A stretch of DNA of 64,000 nucleotides from CAZOWL01 sp964583605 (lineage in GTDB: Bacteria; Pseudomonadota; Gammaproteobacteria; Chromatiales; Chromatiaceae): the NCBI GenBank assembly GCA_964583605.1, contig CAZOWL010000008.1, forward strand, positions 1-64,000, given 5' to 3'. Shown piece by piece: positions 35,282 through 44,568 of this stretch; within the stretch, counting starts at the first letter, position 1; every line of letters begins with the position of its first letter. Below the pieces are notes generated by a model. It was not told the origin of the DNA and did no database searches. It was given only the letters and a program-made list of their open reading frames with translations. Position numbers and translations under genes: made by a program.

Positions 35282-36147
35282 GTCAGGTGAAGACACTGGC
35301 CCCGATTGGGATCATCGCCCTAGGGGTGATCATTTATGCCTCCACTTTCGTCGTCAGCGAGTGGCAGGTCGCGATTCGGCTGCGCCTCGGTGAGATCGTT
35401 GCCACCTACACCGACCCGGGATTGCATTTCAAGGTCCCGTTGGTCAATAACATAGAGATCTTCGATCGGCGCATCCAGACGCTCGATTCGCGCCCGCAGC
35501 GCTTCCTAACCATCGAGAAGAAGGACGTGATCGTTGATTCCTATGCGAAGTGGCGCATCGCCGATGCAGCCCAGTTCTTCCGCTCGACGGGTGGCGACAG
35601 CGCGCGTATCGCGCGCCTGCTGTCCGAGCGCATCAACACCAGCCTCCGCGATGAGTTCGGCAAGCGGACCATCCAGGAGGTCGTCTCCGAGGACCGCAAA
35701 GAGCTCATGATACAGCTGACGAAGGACATCGACCGCCGTGCGGCTGATCTCGGTGTTGAGGTGGTTGATGTACGCGTGAAGAAGATCGATCTGCCCGCCG
35801 AGGTCAGCGAGTCGGTGTATGCTCGCATGCGCGCGGAGCGTGAGCGCGTGGCCCGTGACCTGCGTGCACTGGGGTCGGAGGCGGCTGAGCGGATCCGGGC
35901 CGACGCTGATCGCCAGCGTACTGTGACCATCGCCGAGGCCTTCCGCGAGGCCGAGACGCTGCGCGGCGAAGGGGACGCCCGGGCGGCGGAGATCTACGCC
36001 GACGCCTACACTCAAGACCCTGAGTTCTTCTCCTTCTACCGCAGTCTGGATTCCTACCGCAGCGCCTTCGAGACGGGTGATAGCTTGATGGTGATACAGC
36101 CAGATTCAGACTTCTTCCGCTACTTCAACGAGAACTCTCTGCCGTGA
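35278..36147 (+). CDS. hflC: HflC, FtsH-regulating band-7 protein
   Basis: 289 residues. N-terminal helix (about 9-24), SPFH domain with STFVVSEWQVAIRLRLGEIV and DPGLHFKVPLVNNIEIFDRR, then the helical stretch ERVARDLRALGSEAAERIRA. The end FFRYFNENSL is typical. Partner of HflK; the two overlap by four bases. Confidence 0.96.
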   Translation: MSQVKTLAPIGIIALGVIIYASTFVVSEWQVAIRLRLGEIVATYTDPGLHFKVPLVNNIEIFDRRIQTLDSRPQRFLTIEKKDVIVDSYAKWRIADAAQFFRSTGGDSARIARLLSERINTSLRDEFGKRTIQEVVSEDRKELMIQLTKDIDRRAADLGVEVVDVRVKKIDLPAEVSESVYARMRAERERVARDLRALGSEAAERIRADADRQRTVTIAEAFREAETLRGEGDARAAEIYADAYTQDPEFFSFYRSLDSYRSAFETGDSLMVIQPDSDFFRYFNENSLP

Positions 36148-36415
36148 TACTGCATCGAGCCCTGCCGTGAGCGCGGTGCCAGCGTCGCGCATACCGCATG
36201 GGCCCGAGCGCAGCGGCCATGGACAGGGCGGCGCACATCTGCGATGATCCCTGGCCCTTTGGTTGGGGCCATCCGTCATCGGACGTTACCCGGGTCATCG
36301 ACTAGCCTCGCTGCTATGTCAGCCGCTTCGACGGCCACGATCGCTGGTGCGCCGGCGCATCTGGTCACTGAGCCGCGGTGGGCTAGCTCGATGAATTGGG
36401 CATGAGGCCGGTGCC

Positions 36416-36601
36416 ATGTGGCATGATCTTCTTTCAGCGCTGGGCCTATTGCTGGTCATAGAGGGGATTTGGCCGTTTTTGAGTCCGAATCGCCTCCGCG
36501 AGGCCCTACTTGAGGTGGCCGGTGCTGACAATCGCACGCTGCGCGTTGCCGGACTCGTCAGTATGATTCTTGGCGTCGGCCTGCTCAATTTGATCAACTG
36601 A
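36416..36601 (+). CDS. DUF2065 small membrane protein
   Basis: 61 residues, two hydrophobic helices: LLSALGLLLVIEGIWPFLSP and RVAGLVSMILGVGLLNLIN. Belongs to DUF2065 (YjeT of E. coli), always found between hflC and hisZ or purA. Function unknown. The 268 bases before it (36148-36415) contain nothing I can assign. Confidence 0.9.
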   Translation: MWHDLLSALGLLLVIEGIWPFLSPNRLREALLEVAGADNRTLRVAGLVSMILGVGLLNLIN

Positions 36602-36612
36602 AGGGCCGATGA

Positions 36613-37806
36613 ATGGATGGCGAGCGTTGGCTGCTTCCGGTAGGCATTGAGGAGGTCCTGCCACCCCAGGCGGCGATCCTCGAAGCACTGCGCCGGGAGC
36701 TCTTGGACCTCTACCACGGATGGGGCTACGAGCTCGTCATCCCGCCGCTTATCGATTATCTCGACTCCCTGCTGACCGGCACCGGTCACGATCTCGATCT
36801 GCAGACATTCAAGCTCACTGATCAGGTGACGGGCCGCCTGCTTGGTGTGCGCGCTGATATGACCCCGCAGGTTGCGCGCATCGATGCCCATCACCTGCGC
36901 CGCGAGGGTCCCACCCGACTCTGTTACCTCGGCAGCGTGTTGCATACCCGTCCAGACGGGCTCGCCGGAACACGCAGTCCGATGCAGGTCGGCGCGGAGA
37001 TCTACGGCCACGCTGGCCCCGAGAGCGATGTCGAGATCCTGCGCCTCGTCTTGCTGACGCTGGAGGTGGCTGGAATCGATTCGGTCTACCTGGATCTGGG
37101 GCACGTGGGGATCTTCCGCAGCTTGGCGCGCCAGGCAGGACTGGGACCCGCGCAGGAGATGGCCCTGTTCGCGGTTCTGCAGCGCAAGGCGCTGCCCGAA
37201 ATCGAGGCACTGATCGACGGGTTTGAACTGCAGGGGTCCGTTGCAAGCATGCTTCTGGCGCTCGCCGAGCTGAGCGGCACCGATGCCCTGGATCGTGCCG
37301 CGGTCGTCTTAACGCGCGCTGACGCGTCTGTGCGCCAGGCGATCGATTACCTGCGGCGGGTCGCCGAGGAGCTGCACCGCTGGTTGCCGGATGTGCCTGT
37401 CCACTTCGATCTCTCCGAATTGCGCGGGTATCATTACAAAACTGGCGTTGTATTTGCGGCATTTGTGCCGGGCTGGGGCCAGGAGATCGCGCGCGGTGGC
37501 CGTTATGATCATATCGGCAGCGTGTTCGGCCGGGCTCGACCCGCGGTCGGCTTCAGTGCGGATATCAAAGGTCTGCTTCGTCACAGCTCGCGTGAGCCGC
37601 GCGTCGAGGATCCCGTGGTGCTTGCCCCCTCATCGGCCGATCCCGGCCTACAGGAGGTCGTGAGCCGGCTGCGTCATGCCGGCCGCCGCGTTGTGACGGA
37701 GCTGCCCGGACAGCTGCCAGGACAGCTGCCGGCAGTCGGCCTGGCCGACCGGACGGAACGGCTGGTCTACAACAATGGGAAGTGGGAGATCATCCCCTCT
37801 GACTGA
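36613..37806 (+). CDS. hisZ: ATP phosphoribosyltransferase regulatory subunit HisZ
   Basis: 397 residues. Histidyl-tRNA synthetase paralogue lacking the anticodon domain; partners with short-form HisG in the first step of histidine synthesis. Motif-like regions: LLDLYHGWGYELVIPPLIDY, QTFKLTDQVTGRLLGVRADM TPQVARID, and ARGGRYDHIGSVFGRARPAV. A small tandem duplication gives GQLPGQLP near residue 372. Precedes purA by 17 bases, the usual order. Confidence 0.93.
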   Translation: MDGERWLLPVGIEEVLPPQAAILEALRRELLDLYHGWGYELVIPPLIDYLDSLLTGTGHDLDLQTFKLTDQVTGRLLGVRADMTPQVARIDAHHLRREGPTRLCYLGSVLHTRPDGLAGTRSPMQVGAEIYGHAGPESDVEILRLVLLTLEVAGIDSVYLDLGHVGIFRSLARQAGLGPAQEMALFAVLQRKALPEIEALIDGFELQGSVASMLLALAELSGTDALDRAAVVLTRADASVRQAIDYLRRVAEELHRWLPDVPVHFDLSELRGYHYKTGVVFAAFVPGWGQEIARGGRYDHIGSVFGRARPAVGFSADIKGLLRHSSREPRVEDPVVLAPSSADPGLQEVVSRLRHAGRRVVTELPGQLPGQLPAVGLADRTERLVYNNGKWEIIPSD

Positions 37807-37823
37807 CGTACGGACGGAGCATC

Positions 37824-39119
37824 ATGGGCAAGAATGTCGTCGTGATCGGCACCCAATGGGGTGACGAGGGCAAAGGCAAGATCGTCGATCTGCTAACAGA
37901 TCAAGCGGCCGCGGTGGTGCGTTTCCAAGGGGGCCACAACGCTGGCCATACGCTCGTCATCGATGGTCGCAAGACGGTCCTGCACCTGATTCCTTCCGGT
38001 GTCTTGCGTGAGGGTGTTCAGTGCCTGATCGGCAACGGCGTCGTTTTGTCGCCGACGGCACTGTTCGAAGAGCTCTTGATGCTCGAGCAGAGCGGCGTTC
38101 CGGTGCGCGAGCGGCTGCGCATCAGTGCCGCCTGTCCGCTGATCCTTCCGTACCACATTGCCCTCGACCAGGCGCGTGAGCGCGCGCGCGGCCAGAAGGC
38201 GATCGGGACGACGGGGCGTGGGATCGGTCCGGCCTATGAGGACAAGGTCGCGCGACGCGGTATCCGCCTTGGCGAGCTTCTCGACGCGGAGCATTTCAAG
38301 GAAAGGCTCCGCGAGGTGCTCGATTACCACAATTTCATGCTGGCCAATTATTACCGTGCCGACACGCTCGAGTACGGGCGCGTCCTCGATGAAGCGCTGT
38401 CCCAGATGGGCCTGTTGGCCGAGCTGATCGCAGATACGCCTGGAATCCTCAGCGAGCTCCGCCGAGCCGGTCAAAACGTGCTGTTCGAAGGGGCGCAGGG
38501 GGCCCTGCTCGACATCGATCATGGCACGTACCCGTTCGTCACGTCGTCGACGACGACCGCGGGCGGCGCGGCGAGCGGCAGTGGGGTCGGTCCCTGCGAT
38601 CTCGATTCTGTCCTTGGCATCGTCAAGGCTTATACGACGCGTGTCGGAGCAGGGCCCTTCCCGACCGAGCTCTTCGACGCCGCCGGCGAGCATCTCGGTA
38701 CCCAGGGCCACGAGTTCGGTGCCACGACGGGCCGCAAGCGCCGCTGTGGTTGGATCGACATGGTCTCTCTGAAACGCTCGCTGCTGCTCAACAGCATCAG
38801 CGGACTCTGCATCACGAAGCTCGATGTCCTGGACGGGATGGAGACCGTCAAGGTGTGCGTAGCCTATGATCTCAACGGCACCGAGATTACTGCACCGCCG
38901 GTCGGCGCCGATCTGCTCGCCGAGTGCCGACCCCGATTTATCGAGTTGCCGGGCTGGACGAGCCCTACGGTCGGGGCCAAGACCCTAGCGGATCTGCCTG
39001 AGAATGCCCGGAGCTATCTGCGCATGATCGAAGATCTGAGCGGGCTGCCGATCGATCTCATATCGACCGGGCCGGAGCGCGAGCAGACGATCGTGCTGCG
39101 CCATCCGTTTGGCCCCTGA
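37824..39119 (+). CDS. purA: Adenylosuccinate synthetase
   Basis: 431 residues. GTP-dependent first step from IMP to AMP. GTQWGDEGKGKIVD is the P-loop and catalytic Asp, GGHNAGHTL the IMP loop with catalytic His, and GTTGRGIGPAYEDKVARRGI, FEGAQGALLDIDHGTYPFVT and ATTGRKRRCGWIDM follow. Complete. The following 333 bases (39120-39452) hold no gene but a promoter for the next operon. Confidence 0.98.
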   Translation: MGKNVVVIGTQWGDEGKGKIVDLLTDQAAAVVRFQGGHNAGHTLVIDGRKTVLHLIPSGVLREGVQCLIGNGVVLSPTALFEELLMLEQSGVPVRERLRISAACPLILPYHIALDQARERARGQKAIGTTGRGIGPAYEDKVARRGIRLGELLDAEHFKERLREVLDYHNFMLANYYRADTLEYGRVLDEALSQMGLLAELIADTPGILSELRRAGQNVLFEGAQGALLDIDHGTYPFVTSSTTTAGGAASGSGVGPCDLDSVLGIVKAYTTRVGAGPFPTELFDAAGEHLGTQGHEFGATTGRKRRCGWIDMVSLKRSLLLNSISGLCITKLDVLDGMETVKVCVAYDLNGTEITAPPVGADLLAECRPRFIELPGWTSPTVGAKTLADLPENARSYLRMIEDLSGLPIDLISTGPEREQTIVLRHPFGP

Positions 39120-39413
39120 TCTCCCGTTGTCTGGGCCAGCTCGCCCCGACCGGCCCGGACGGTTGTCGGCGCGGATCTTCGGTGATTCTTTCTCTCGGCG
39201 GTCAGCGGGCCATCCATTGTGCTGCGGCTGACACGCCAAAGGCCGGTGCGTGGCGCTGAACCGGTTGCGGCCCGCGGAATTGCTGAGCATGCCCGATTGC
39301 GTCGTGATCGAGCGGTGCGTGCGTGCCGGCCCTGTCTGCCGCTTTGGCCCCCGGCTGCTGGGATCATTTGGCACTGCCCGCATGAAGCATGCTTGGGATC
39401 CACGCGCGCAATA

Positions 39414-39443
39414 TTGACAAGGATATCGAGCAATTAGTACATT
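39414..39443 (+). promoter_or_regulatory. Sigma70-type promoter before yceD
   Basis: TTGACA (39414-39419), 18-base spacer, TACATT (39438-39443; four of six consensus bases). The expected transcript start is about 39450, only a few bases before the yceD ATG at 39453, which would give a nearly leaderless mRNA; no Shine-Dalgarno is seen. A perfect palindrome AAGCATGCTT lies 19 bases upstream of the -35 box (39385-39394) and may be an operator. Confidence 0.45.
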
Positions 39444-39452
39444 GCCGCGCTT

Positions 39453-39977
39453 ATGTCCGCCGGGCTCCCTGATCAGATCGACCTGCGCCGGGCCGCTGCC
39501 GGATCCTTTGCGATGGCGGGCGTGCTCTCTGTCGCCGACCTCCCGCGGCTCAGTGTGGCCGTGTCTCAGCCGGAGGGGACCTTGCGTTACTCGGTGACGT
39601 CGCAGCGTGACGACAATGGGTGGCTGGTCGTGCAGATCCTGGCCGAGGGCATGTTGCGGCTTGAGTGCCAACGGTGTCTGAAGCCGTTTGATTACCCGGT
39701 GGCGGCGTCGGGCGCAATCGCGGTTGTCAATTCGTTGGCGGAGGCTGACAGGCTTCCGGACAACTACGATCCCCTCCTGCTCGAAGAGCGGCGGTTTGTG
39801 TGCCCGAGGGACCTGATCGAAGACGAGCTGCTGCTGGCCCTACCTCTGATCCCGCGCCATGCCACGAGCGGGTGCAGCGCGACACCGCCGAAGTCGGTGA
39901 CCAGGCACGCTGCCCATGCGATCAAGAAGAAGCCGTTTGCCACGCTCGCCGAGTGGCGAGATAAGCCTACCCGCTGA
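39453..39977 (+). CDS. yceD: YceD/DUF177 family protein
   Basis: 174 residues. Conserved companion of rpmF, linked in other bacteria to 23S rRNA accumulation. Contains LRLECQRCLKPFDYPV with the CxxC motif and the acidic FVCPRDLIEDELLLALPLIP. The C-terminus KKPFATLAEWRD is the family ending. The ATG lies a few bases after a predicted promoter. Confidence 0.92.
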   Translation: MSAGLPDQIDLRRAAAGSFAMAGVLSVADLPRLSVAVSQPEGTLRYSVTSQRDDNGWLVVQILAEGMLRLECQRCLKPFDYPVAASGAIAVVNSLAEADRLPDNYDPLLLEERRFVCPRDLIEDELLLALPLIPRHATSGCSATPPKSVTRHAAHAIKKKPFATLAEWRDKPTR

Positions 39978-39998
39978 CGCGATTACAAGGAGGCCGTC

Positions 39999-40175
39999 AT
40001 GGCAGTCCAACAGAACCGCAAGACCCCATCGAAGCGAGGCATGCGACGCTCGCACGACGCGCTGAGCAAGCCTACCCTGGCCACTGATCCGACCACAGGC
40101 GAGATGCATCGCCGCCACCATGTGACGCCGGACGGCTTCTATCGCGGGCGCAAGATCATCGACAAGGCTGAGTAG
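39999..40175 (+). CDS. rpmF: 50S ribosomal protein L32
   Basis: 58 residues, MAVQQNRKTPSKRGMRRSHD and ending GRKIIDKAE, diagnostic for L32. Good AAGGAGG ribosome site 6 bases before the ATG. No zinc-binding cysteines, as in most gammaproteobacteria. Lies between yceD and plsX, the canonical position. Confidence 0.97.
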   Translation: MAVQQNRKTPSKRGMRRSHDALSKPTLATDPTTGEMHRRHHVTPDGFYRGRKIIDKAE

Positions 40176-40247
40176 GTCGCGTCCACCGATGGCCAGATTT
40201 GCTGACCAAGATCGTCGGTTGGGCCCTTCTCCGTCGCGGGTGACTGC

Positions 40248-41279
40248 GTGAGTGCGTCACTCACGATCGCGTTGGATGCGATGGGCGGCGATTATGGCCC
40301 AAGTGTCGTCGTGCCGGCTGCTCGCGAGTTCCTCAAGCATGTCGAGGCCGTCTCGCTCATTCTCGTCGGCAACGAGCCGGCCATCCGCGAGCACCTCGAA
40401 GGCGAGGTGCTGCATCCGCGTTTGCGCATCCAGCATGCTTCACAGTCAGTGGGCATGGATGAGCCACCGTCGCGGGCGCTGCGCGGCAAGAAGGACTCAT
40501 CCATGCGTGTTGCCATTGACCTGGTCAAGGCCGGCGAGGCACACGCCTGCGTCAGCGCCGGCAACACGGGGGCGCTAATGGCTACGGCCAGGTTCGTTCT
40601 AAAGACCCTCCCGTTCGTGGACCGCCCGGCCATCATCACCGCCGTGCCCTCGCAGCGCGGCTCGACCTATCTACTCGATCTGGGCGCCAATGTCGATTGC
40701 TCAGCGATCCATCTGTTTCAGTTTGCCGTCATGGGCAGCGAGCTGGTCCGGGCTGTCGAAGGGGTGGCGGCTCCTAAGGTCGGCTTGCTGAATATTGGCC
40801 AGGAGGAGATCAAGGGCAATGAACAGGTCAAGCAGGCCCACGAACTGCTCGTTGCCAGCGATCTCAACTACGTCGGCTATGTCGAGGGGGATCAGATTTA
40901 TCTTGGCGACATCGACATCATCGTCACGGACGGCTTCGTCGGCAACGTCGCGCTAAAGACCAGCGAGGGGGTGGCTAAGCTGATGGGGCGGTTGCTGAGC
41001 AAAAGCTTCAAGGTGAATTGGCTGACGCGGATCTCAGGTCTCACCGCCTTGCCGGTGCTCAATCGTTTTCGGCGAACATTTGATCCCCGCCGCTTCAATG
41101 GGGCGAGCTTGCTCGGATTGCGTGGGATTGTGATCAAGAGTCATGGCAGTGCCGACCGCATTGCTTTCGAGAACGCCATCCGGATCGCCGAGAAAGAGAT
41201 CCATTGCAATGTCCCCGAGCGGATTGCCGAACAGGTGGCCCTGCAGCTCGAAGATGGGCGGAGAAGGGCTACAGCATGA
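40248..41279 (+). CDS. plsX: Phosphate acyltransferase PlsX
   Basis: 343 residues from GTG 40248. Makes acyl-phosphate from acyl-ACP for phospholipid synthesis. TIALDAMGGDYGPSVVVPAA start, VGMDEPPSRALRGKKDSSMR, CVSAGNTGALMATARFVLKT, LLDLGANVDCSAIHLFQFA and GNVALKTSEGVAKL are all present. The stop overlaps the fabH ATG. Confidence 0.97.
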   Translation: MSASLTIALDAMGGDYGPSVVVPAAREFLKHVEAVSLILVGNEPAIREHLEGEVLHPRLRIQHASQSVGMDEPPSRALRGKKDSSMRVAIDLVKAGEAHACVSAGNTGALMATARFVLKTLPFVDRPAIITAVPSQRGSTYLLDLGANVDCSAIHLFQFAVMGSELVRAVEGVAAPKVGLLNIGQEEIKGNEQVKQAHELLVASDLNYVGYVEGDQIYLGDIDIIVTDGFVGNVALKTSEGVAKLMGRLLSKSFKVNWLTRISGLTALPVLNRFRRTFDPRRFNGASLLGLRGIVIKSHGSADRIAFENAIRIAEKEIHCNVPERIAEQVALQLEDGRRRATA

Positions 41280-42235
41280 ATAGGTATTCGCGTGTTCTTG
41301 GAACCGGTGGCCATCTCCCAAGCCGCGTTTTGACGAACTTTGATCTCGAGCGCATGATGAATACCTCGCACGACTGGATCGTCGAGCGCACCGGTATTCA
41401 CAAGCGGCACGTGGTCAGCGACGGCGAGACCTGCTGCGATCTGGCCGAGCAGGCGGCGCGGCGGGCCCTGGATGCGGCCGGTGTCGATCCCACCGACATC
41501 GACCTTGTCGTCGTTGCCACGACGACGCCGGATCAGACCTTCCCGAGCACCGCGTGTCTGCTCCAGCAACGCCTCGATATCCATGGCTGCCCTGCGTTCG
41601 ACGTGCAGGCTGTATGCACCGGCTTCATCTATGCGCTGGCAGTTGCCGACAAGTTCATTCGCACGGGCGCGGCGCGTCTCGCGCTGGTTGTCGGTGCCGA
41701 TAGTATCTCGCGCATTCTCGACTGGCAGGATCGCGGTACCGCTGTGCTATTCGGCGATGGTGCGGGTGCCGTTGTCATCGGGGCAGCCGAGGAGCCTGGG
41801 ATCATCTCGACCCATCTGCATGCCGACGGGGCCTACAAGGATCTGCTTCAGGTGCCGGCAGGCATCGGTAACGGCGGCAGCGGCTCACCTTATATGGAGA
41901 TGAGGGGGAACGAGGTGTTCCGAATGGCCGTCACTATTCTCGGTCGCATCGTCGACGAGGCGCTCGCCTCGAGCTCGATGACGCGATCCGATCTCGATTG
42001 GCTGGTCCCGCATCAGGCCAATATCCGCATCATCCAGGCGACGGCCCGCAAGCTCGGTCTGCCGATGGAGCGTGTTGTCGTGACCGTCGCCGAGCATGGC
42101 AACACCTCGGCCGCTTCTGTCCCCCTAGCATTGGATGAAGCCGTGCGTGATGGGCGTATCGAGCGCGGCCAGACGGTGCTGATGGAGGCCTTCGGCGGCG
42201 GATTGACCTGGGGCTCGATACTTCTGCGTTTCTGA
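41276..42235 (+). CDS. fabH: Beta-ketoacyl-ACP synthase III
   Basis: 319 residues from ATG 41276 (overlaps plsX stop). Initiates fatty-acid chains from acetyl-CoA and malonyl-ACP. Catalytic Cys in FDVQAVCTGFIYAL, His in WLVPHQANIRI and Asn in EHGNTSAASVPLAL. Complete. Confidence 0.98.
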   Translation: MNRYSRVLGTGGHLPSRVLTNFDLERMMNTSHDWIVERTGIHKRHVVSDGETCCDLAEQAARRALDAAGVDPTDIDLVVVATTTPDQTFPSTACLLQQRLDIHGCPAFDVQAVCTGFIYALAVADKFIRTGAARLALVVGADSISRILDWQDRGTAVLFGDGAGAVVIGAAEEPGIISTHLHADGAYKDLLQVPAGIGNGGSGSPYMEMRGNEVFRMAVTILGRIVDEALASSSMTRSDLDWLVPHQANIRIIQATARKLGLPMERVVVTVAEHGNTSAASVPLALDEAVRDGRIERGQTVLMEAFGGGLTWGSILLRF

Positions 42236-42256
42236 CGACTCATCAGGCCTGAAGCC

Positions 42257-43198
42257 ATGTCACACTCGCTCGCGGTCCTGTTCCCTGGGCAAGGCTCCCA
42301 ATCGGTTGGGATGTTGCGGGGACTGGCGGATGCATATCCGACCGTCCAAGAGACCTTTGCCGAGGCTTCGGAGGCTCTGGGCTGGGACCTCTGGCGCTTG
42401 GTCTCCGAGGGGCCGAAAGAGGATCTCGACCGCACCGAGAATACCCAGCCGGCGATGCTGGCAGCCGGCGTCGCCGTATGGCGTACTTGGCTCGCTCAGG
42501 GTGGCTGTGCGCCGCACGTGCTGGCTGGCCATAGCCTTGGCGAGTACAGCGCCTTGGTCGCGGCCGGTGCGTTGCAGTTTCGCGACGCGGTCAGGACAGT
42601 CGCTGAACGTGGCCGTCTGATGCAGGGAGCTGTGGCATCAGGTGCCGGCGCGATGGCCGCGGTGATTGGCCTCGCCGACGCGGAGGTCGTGGCGCTTTGC
42701 GCACAAGAAGCCGGTAGTGAGGTGCTCGAGGCCGTGAATTTCAATGCCCCCGATCAGATCGTGATCGCCGGGGAGGCCAGCGCGGTAGAACGAGGCGTTG
42801 CCGCGGCCAATGCCGCCGGGGCGAAGCGCGCCATCGTATTGCCGGTCAGCGTGCCGGCTCATTCGAGTCTGATGCGCCCGGCCGCCGAGAAGCTGGCCGA
42901 GGAGCTGGCGACGGTGGCCATCGAGACCCCGCAATGGCCTGTATTGCACAATGTCACCGCGGCATCGGAGTCGGCGCCGGCGGGGATTCGCGACCTCCTG
43001 GTCCGCCAGCTTTTCAGCCCCGTGCGGTGGGTCGACACGGTCGGCGAGCTGACCCGATCGGCTACGTTGGCGATCGAGTGCGGCCCGGGCAAGGTTCTCA
43101 CCGGCCTGGTCAGGCGCTTCGATCAGGCGCCGCCGACCCTGCCGATTTATGATGCGGCTACCTTGGCCGCTGCGTTGGAGAGGGTACATGACGCTTGA
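42257..43198 (+). CDS. fabD: Malonyl-CoA:ACP transacylase
   Basis: 313 residues. FPGQGSQSVGML start, nucleophile Ser in AGHSLGEYSALVAAG, and His in VSVPAHSSLMRPAAEKL, with FNAPDQIVIAGE. Supplies malonyl-ACP. The 3' end overlaps fabG by 11 bases. Confidence 0.98.
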   Translation: MSHSLAVLFPGQGSQSVGMLRGLADAYPTVQETFAEASEALGWDLWRLVSEGPKEDLDRTENTQPAMLAAGVAVWRTWLAQGGCAPHVLAGHSLGEYSALVAAGALQFRDAVRTVAERGRLMQGAVASGAGAMAAVIGLADAEVVALCAQEAGSEVLEAVNFNAPDQIVIAGEASAVERGVAAANAAGAKRAIVLPVSVPAHSSLMRPAAEKLAEELATVAIETPQWPVLHNVTAASESAPAGIRDLLVRQLFSPVRWVDTVGELTRSATLAIECGPGKVLTGLVRRFDQAPPTLPIYDAATLAAALERVHDA

Positions 43199-43931
43199 GG
43201 GGGAGATCGCGCTGGTCACCGGGGCGAGTCGCGGCATTGGGCGAGCCATTGCGCATGCGTTGGCGGCTGACGGGGCGACGGTCGTTGGTACCGCGACAAC
43301 TGAGGCTGGCGCGCGCGGCATCACCGAGTCGCTCGGCGCATCCCCGACGCAGGGCGTCGGACTTGTCTTGGATGTAGCCGATCCAAGCTCGATCGAGGCG
43401 GTACTTCAACAGGTGGTCGAGGAGCTTGGTGCCCCCACCGTCCTTATTAACAACGCCGGTATTACGCGTGACAATCTGTTGATGCGCATGAAGGACGACG
43501 ACTGGGCGGCGGTGATCGAGACGGATCTCACTGCCCTGTACCGATTGTGCAAGGGCTGTCTGCGGGCGATGATGAAGGCCCGCCGAGGGCGCATCGTCAA
43601 CATTACCTCCGTCGTTGGGGTCACCGGTAATGCCGGACAAACGAATTACACCGCCGCCAAGGCTGGTGTCATTGGCTTTACGAAGTCGCTCGCCCGCGAG
43701 GTTGGGTCGCGCGGGATCACCGTGAATTGCGTCGCGCCTGGGTGCATCGAGACCGATATGACCCGCACGATGAGCGCGATTCAGCGCGACGAGCTGCTGA
43801 AAAGCATTCCGCTCGGCCGAGTGGGCCAGGCGGAAGAGGTCGCCTCGGCCGTGTCCTTCCTGGTTTCCCCCGCGGCGGCGTATATCACCGGCGAGACGCT
43901 GCATGTCAACGGCGGCATGTACATGCCGTAG
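43188..43931 (+). CDS. fabG: 3-oxoacyl-ACP reductase
   Basis: 247 residues from ATG 43188. Short-chain dehydrogenase: NADPH loop VTGASRGIGRAIAHAL, NNAGITRDNLLMRMKDDDW, and the Ser-Tyr-Lys triad in NITSVVGVTGNAGQTNYTAA plus KAGVIGFTKSLAREV. The C-terminus ETLHVNGGMYM is canonical. Confidence 0.98.
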   Translation: MTLEGEIALVTGASRGIGRAIAHALAADGATVVGTATTEAGARGITESLGASPTQGVGLVLDVADPSSIEAVLQQVVEELGAPTVLINNAGITRDNLLMRMKDDDWAAVIETDLTALYRLCKGCLRAMMKARRGRIVNITSVVGVTGNAGQTNYTAAKAGVIGFTKSLAREVGSRGITVNCVAPGCIETDMTRTMSAIQRDELLKSIPLGRVGQAEEVASAVSFLVSPAAAYITGETLHVNGGMYMP

Positions 43932-43995
43932 CGTGGAGCGGTGGCCGAGCGCGCGACAAATCAATTCCATTTAACAGCGGGTTAATCTCTAGCGA

Positions 43996-44013
43996 GGCGG
44001 TTTATCCGCCTTT
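43996..44013 (+). terminator. Terminator-like hairpin after fabG
   Basis: GGCGG-TTTAT-CCGCC followed by TTT, 65 bases beyond the fabG stop and about 80 before acpP. The stem is only 5 bp and the T run short. It could partially terminate fabG messages so that acpP is mainly expressed from its own promoter, as in E. coli. Confidence 0.4.
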
Positions 44014-44093
44014 CACCGACAAGCGATTGTCACTAAAATGCGCCGGAGTCCGGGTTGTGGGCTGCGGCATCTAATCGATGAGGATTCAACACA

Positions 44094-44330
44094 ATGAGCA
44101 GCGTCGAAGAGCGGGTTCGGAAGATCGTTGTGGAGCAACTTGGGGCGAAGGAGGAGGATGTGACCCCAGAGGCGTCGTTCGTCGACGACCTGGGCGCTGA
44201 TTCGCTTGATACGGTTGAGCTGGTCATGGCGCTTGAAGAGGAGTTTGAAACGGAGATTCCCGACGAAGATGCAGAGAAGATCACGACCGTCCAGCAGGCT
44301 ATCGACTACATCAACGCACACCTCAGCTGA
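44094..44330 (+). CDS. acpP: Acyl carrier protein
   Basis: 78 residues, very acidic. Phosphopantetheine Ser in DLGADSLDTVELVMALEEEF. Begins MSSVEERVRKIVVEQLG. Carries acyl intermediates for the neighbouring Fab enzymes. The ribosome site is GATGAGGA. Confidence 0.98.
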   Translation: MSSVEERVRKIVVEQLGAKEEDVTPEASFVDDLGADSLDTVELVMALEEEFETEIPDEDAEKITTVQQAIDYINAHLS

Positions 44331-44568
44331 TGCCGTGGCGGCCGACGGTCCATGCCCCGCTCACGCTTAAATGCGCTCGCCTGGGCCTGCCATCGGAAGG
44401 CGGTGGCCAGCTGCTAGTCGGCTCGGTAGCCGGAACAGCTGCGCTGGCCGCTGGGCCTCAGGACACGCGCGCGGCGGCCGGGCCTGACGGGAGCTGTTCC
44501 AGCCTTGGCCGTGTTCTAGGGCCGGAAGCGGCCGATTGCGTTCCTCTCCATCAGATCAGAGGTATTCC
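44331..44568. other. Gap between acpP and fabF
   Basis: 238 bases, GC-rich, no supported gene. The spacing is larger than is usual between these two genes. A plus-strand frame runs through most of it but has no conserved features. Confidence 0.5.

Noticed and set aside
37700..37732. GQLPGQLP duplication in hisZ as a meaningful repeat
   Set aside because: A single 12-base in-frame duplication in a variable loop; no sign of function.
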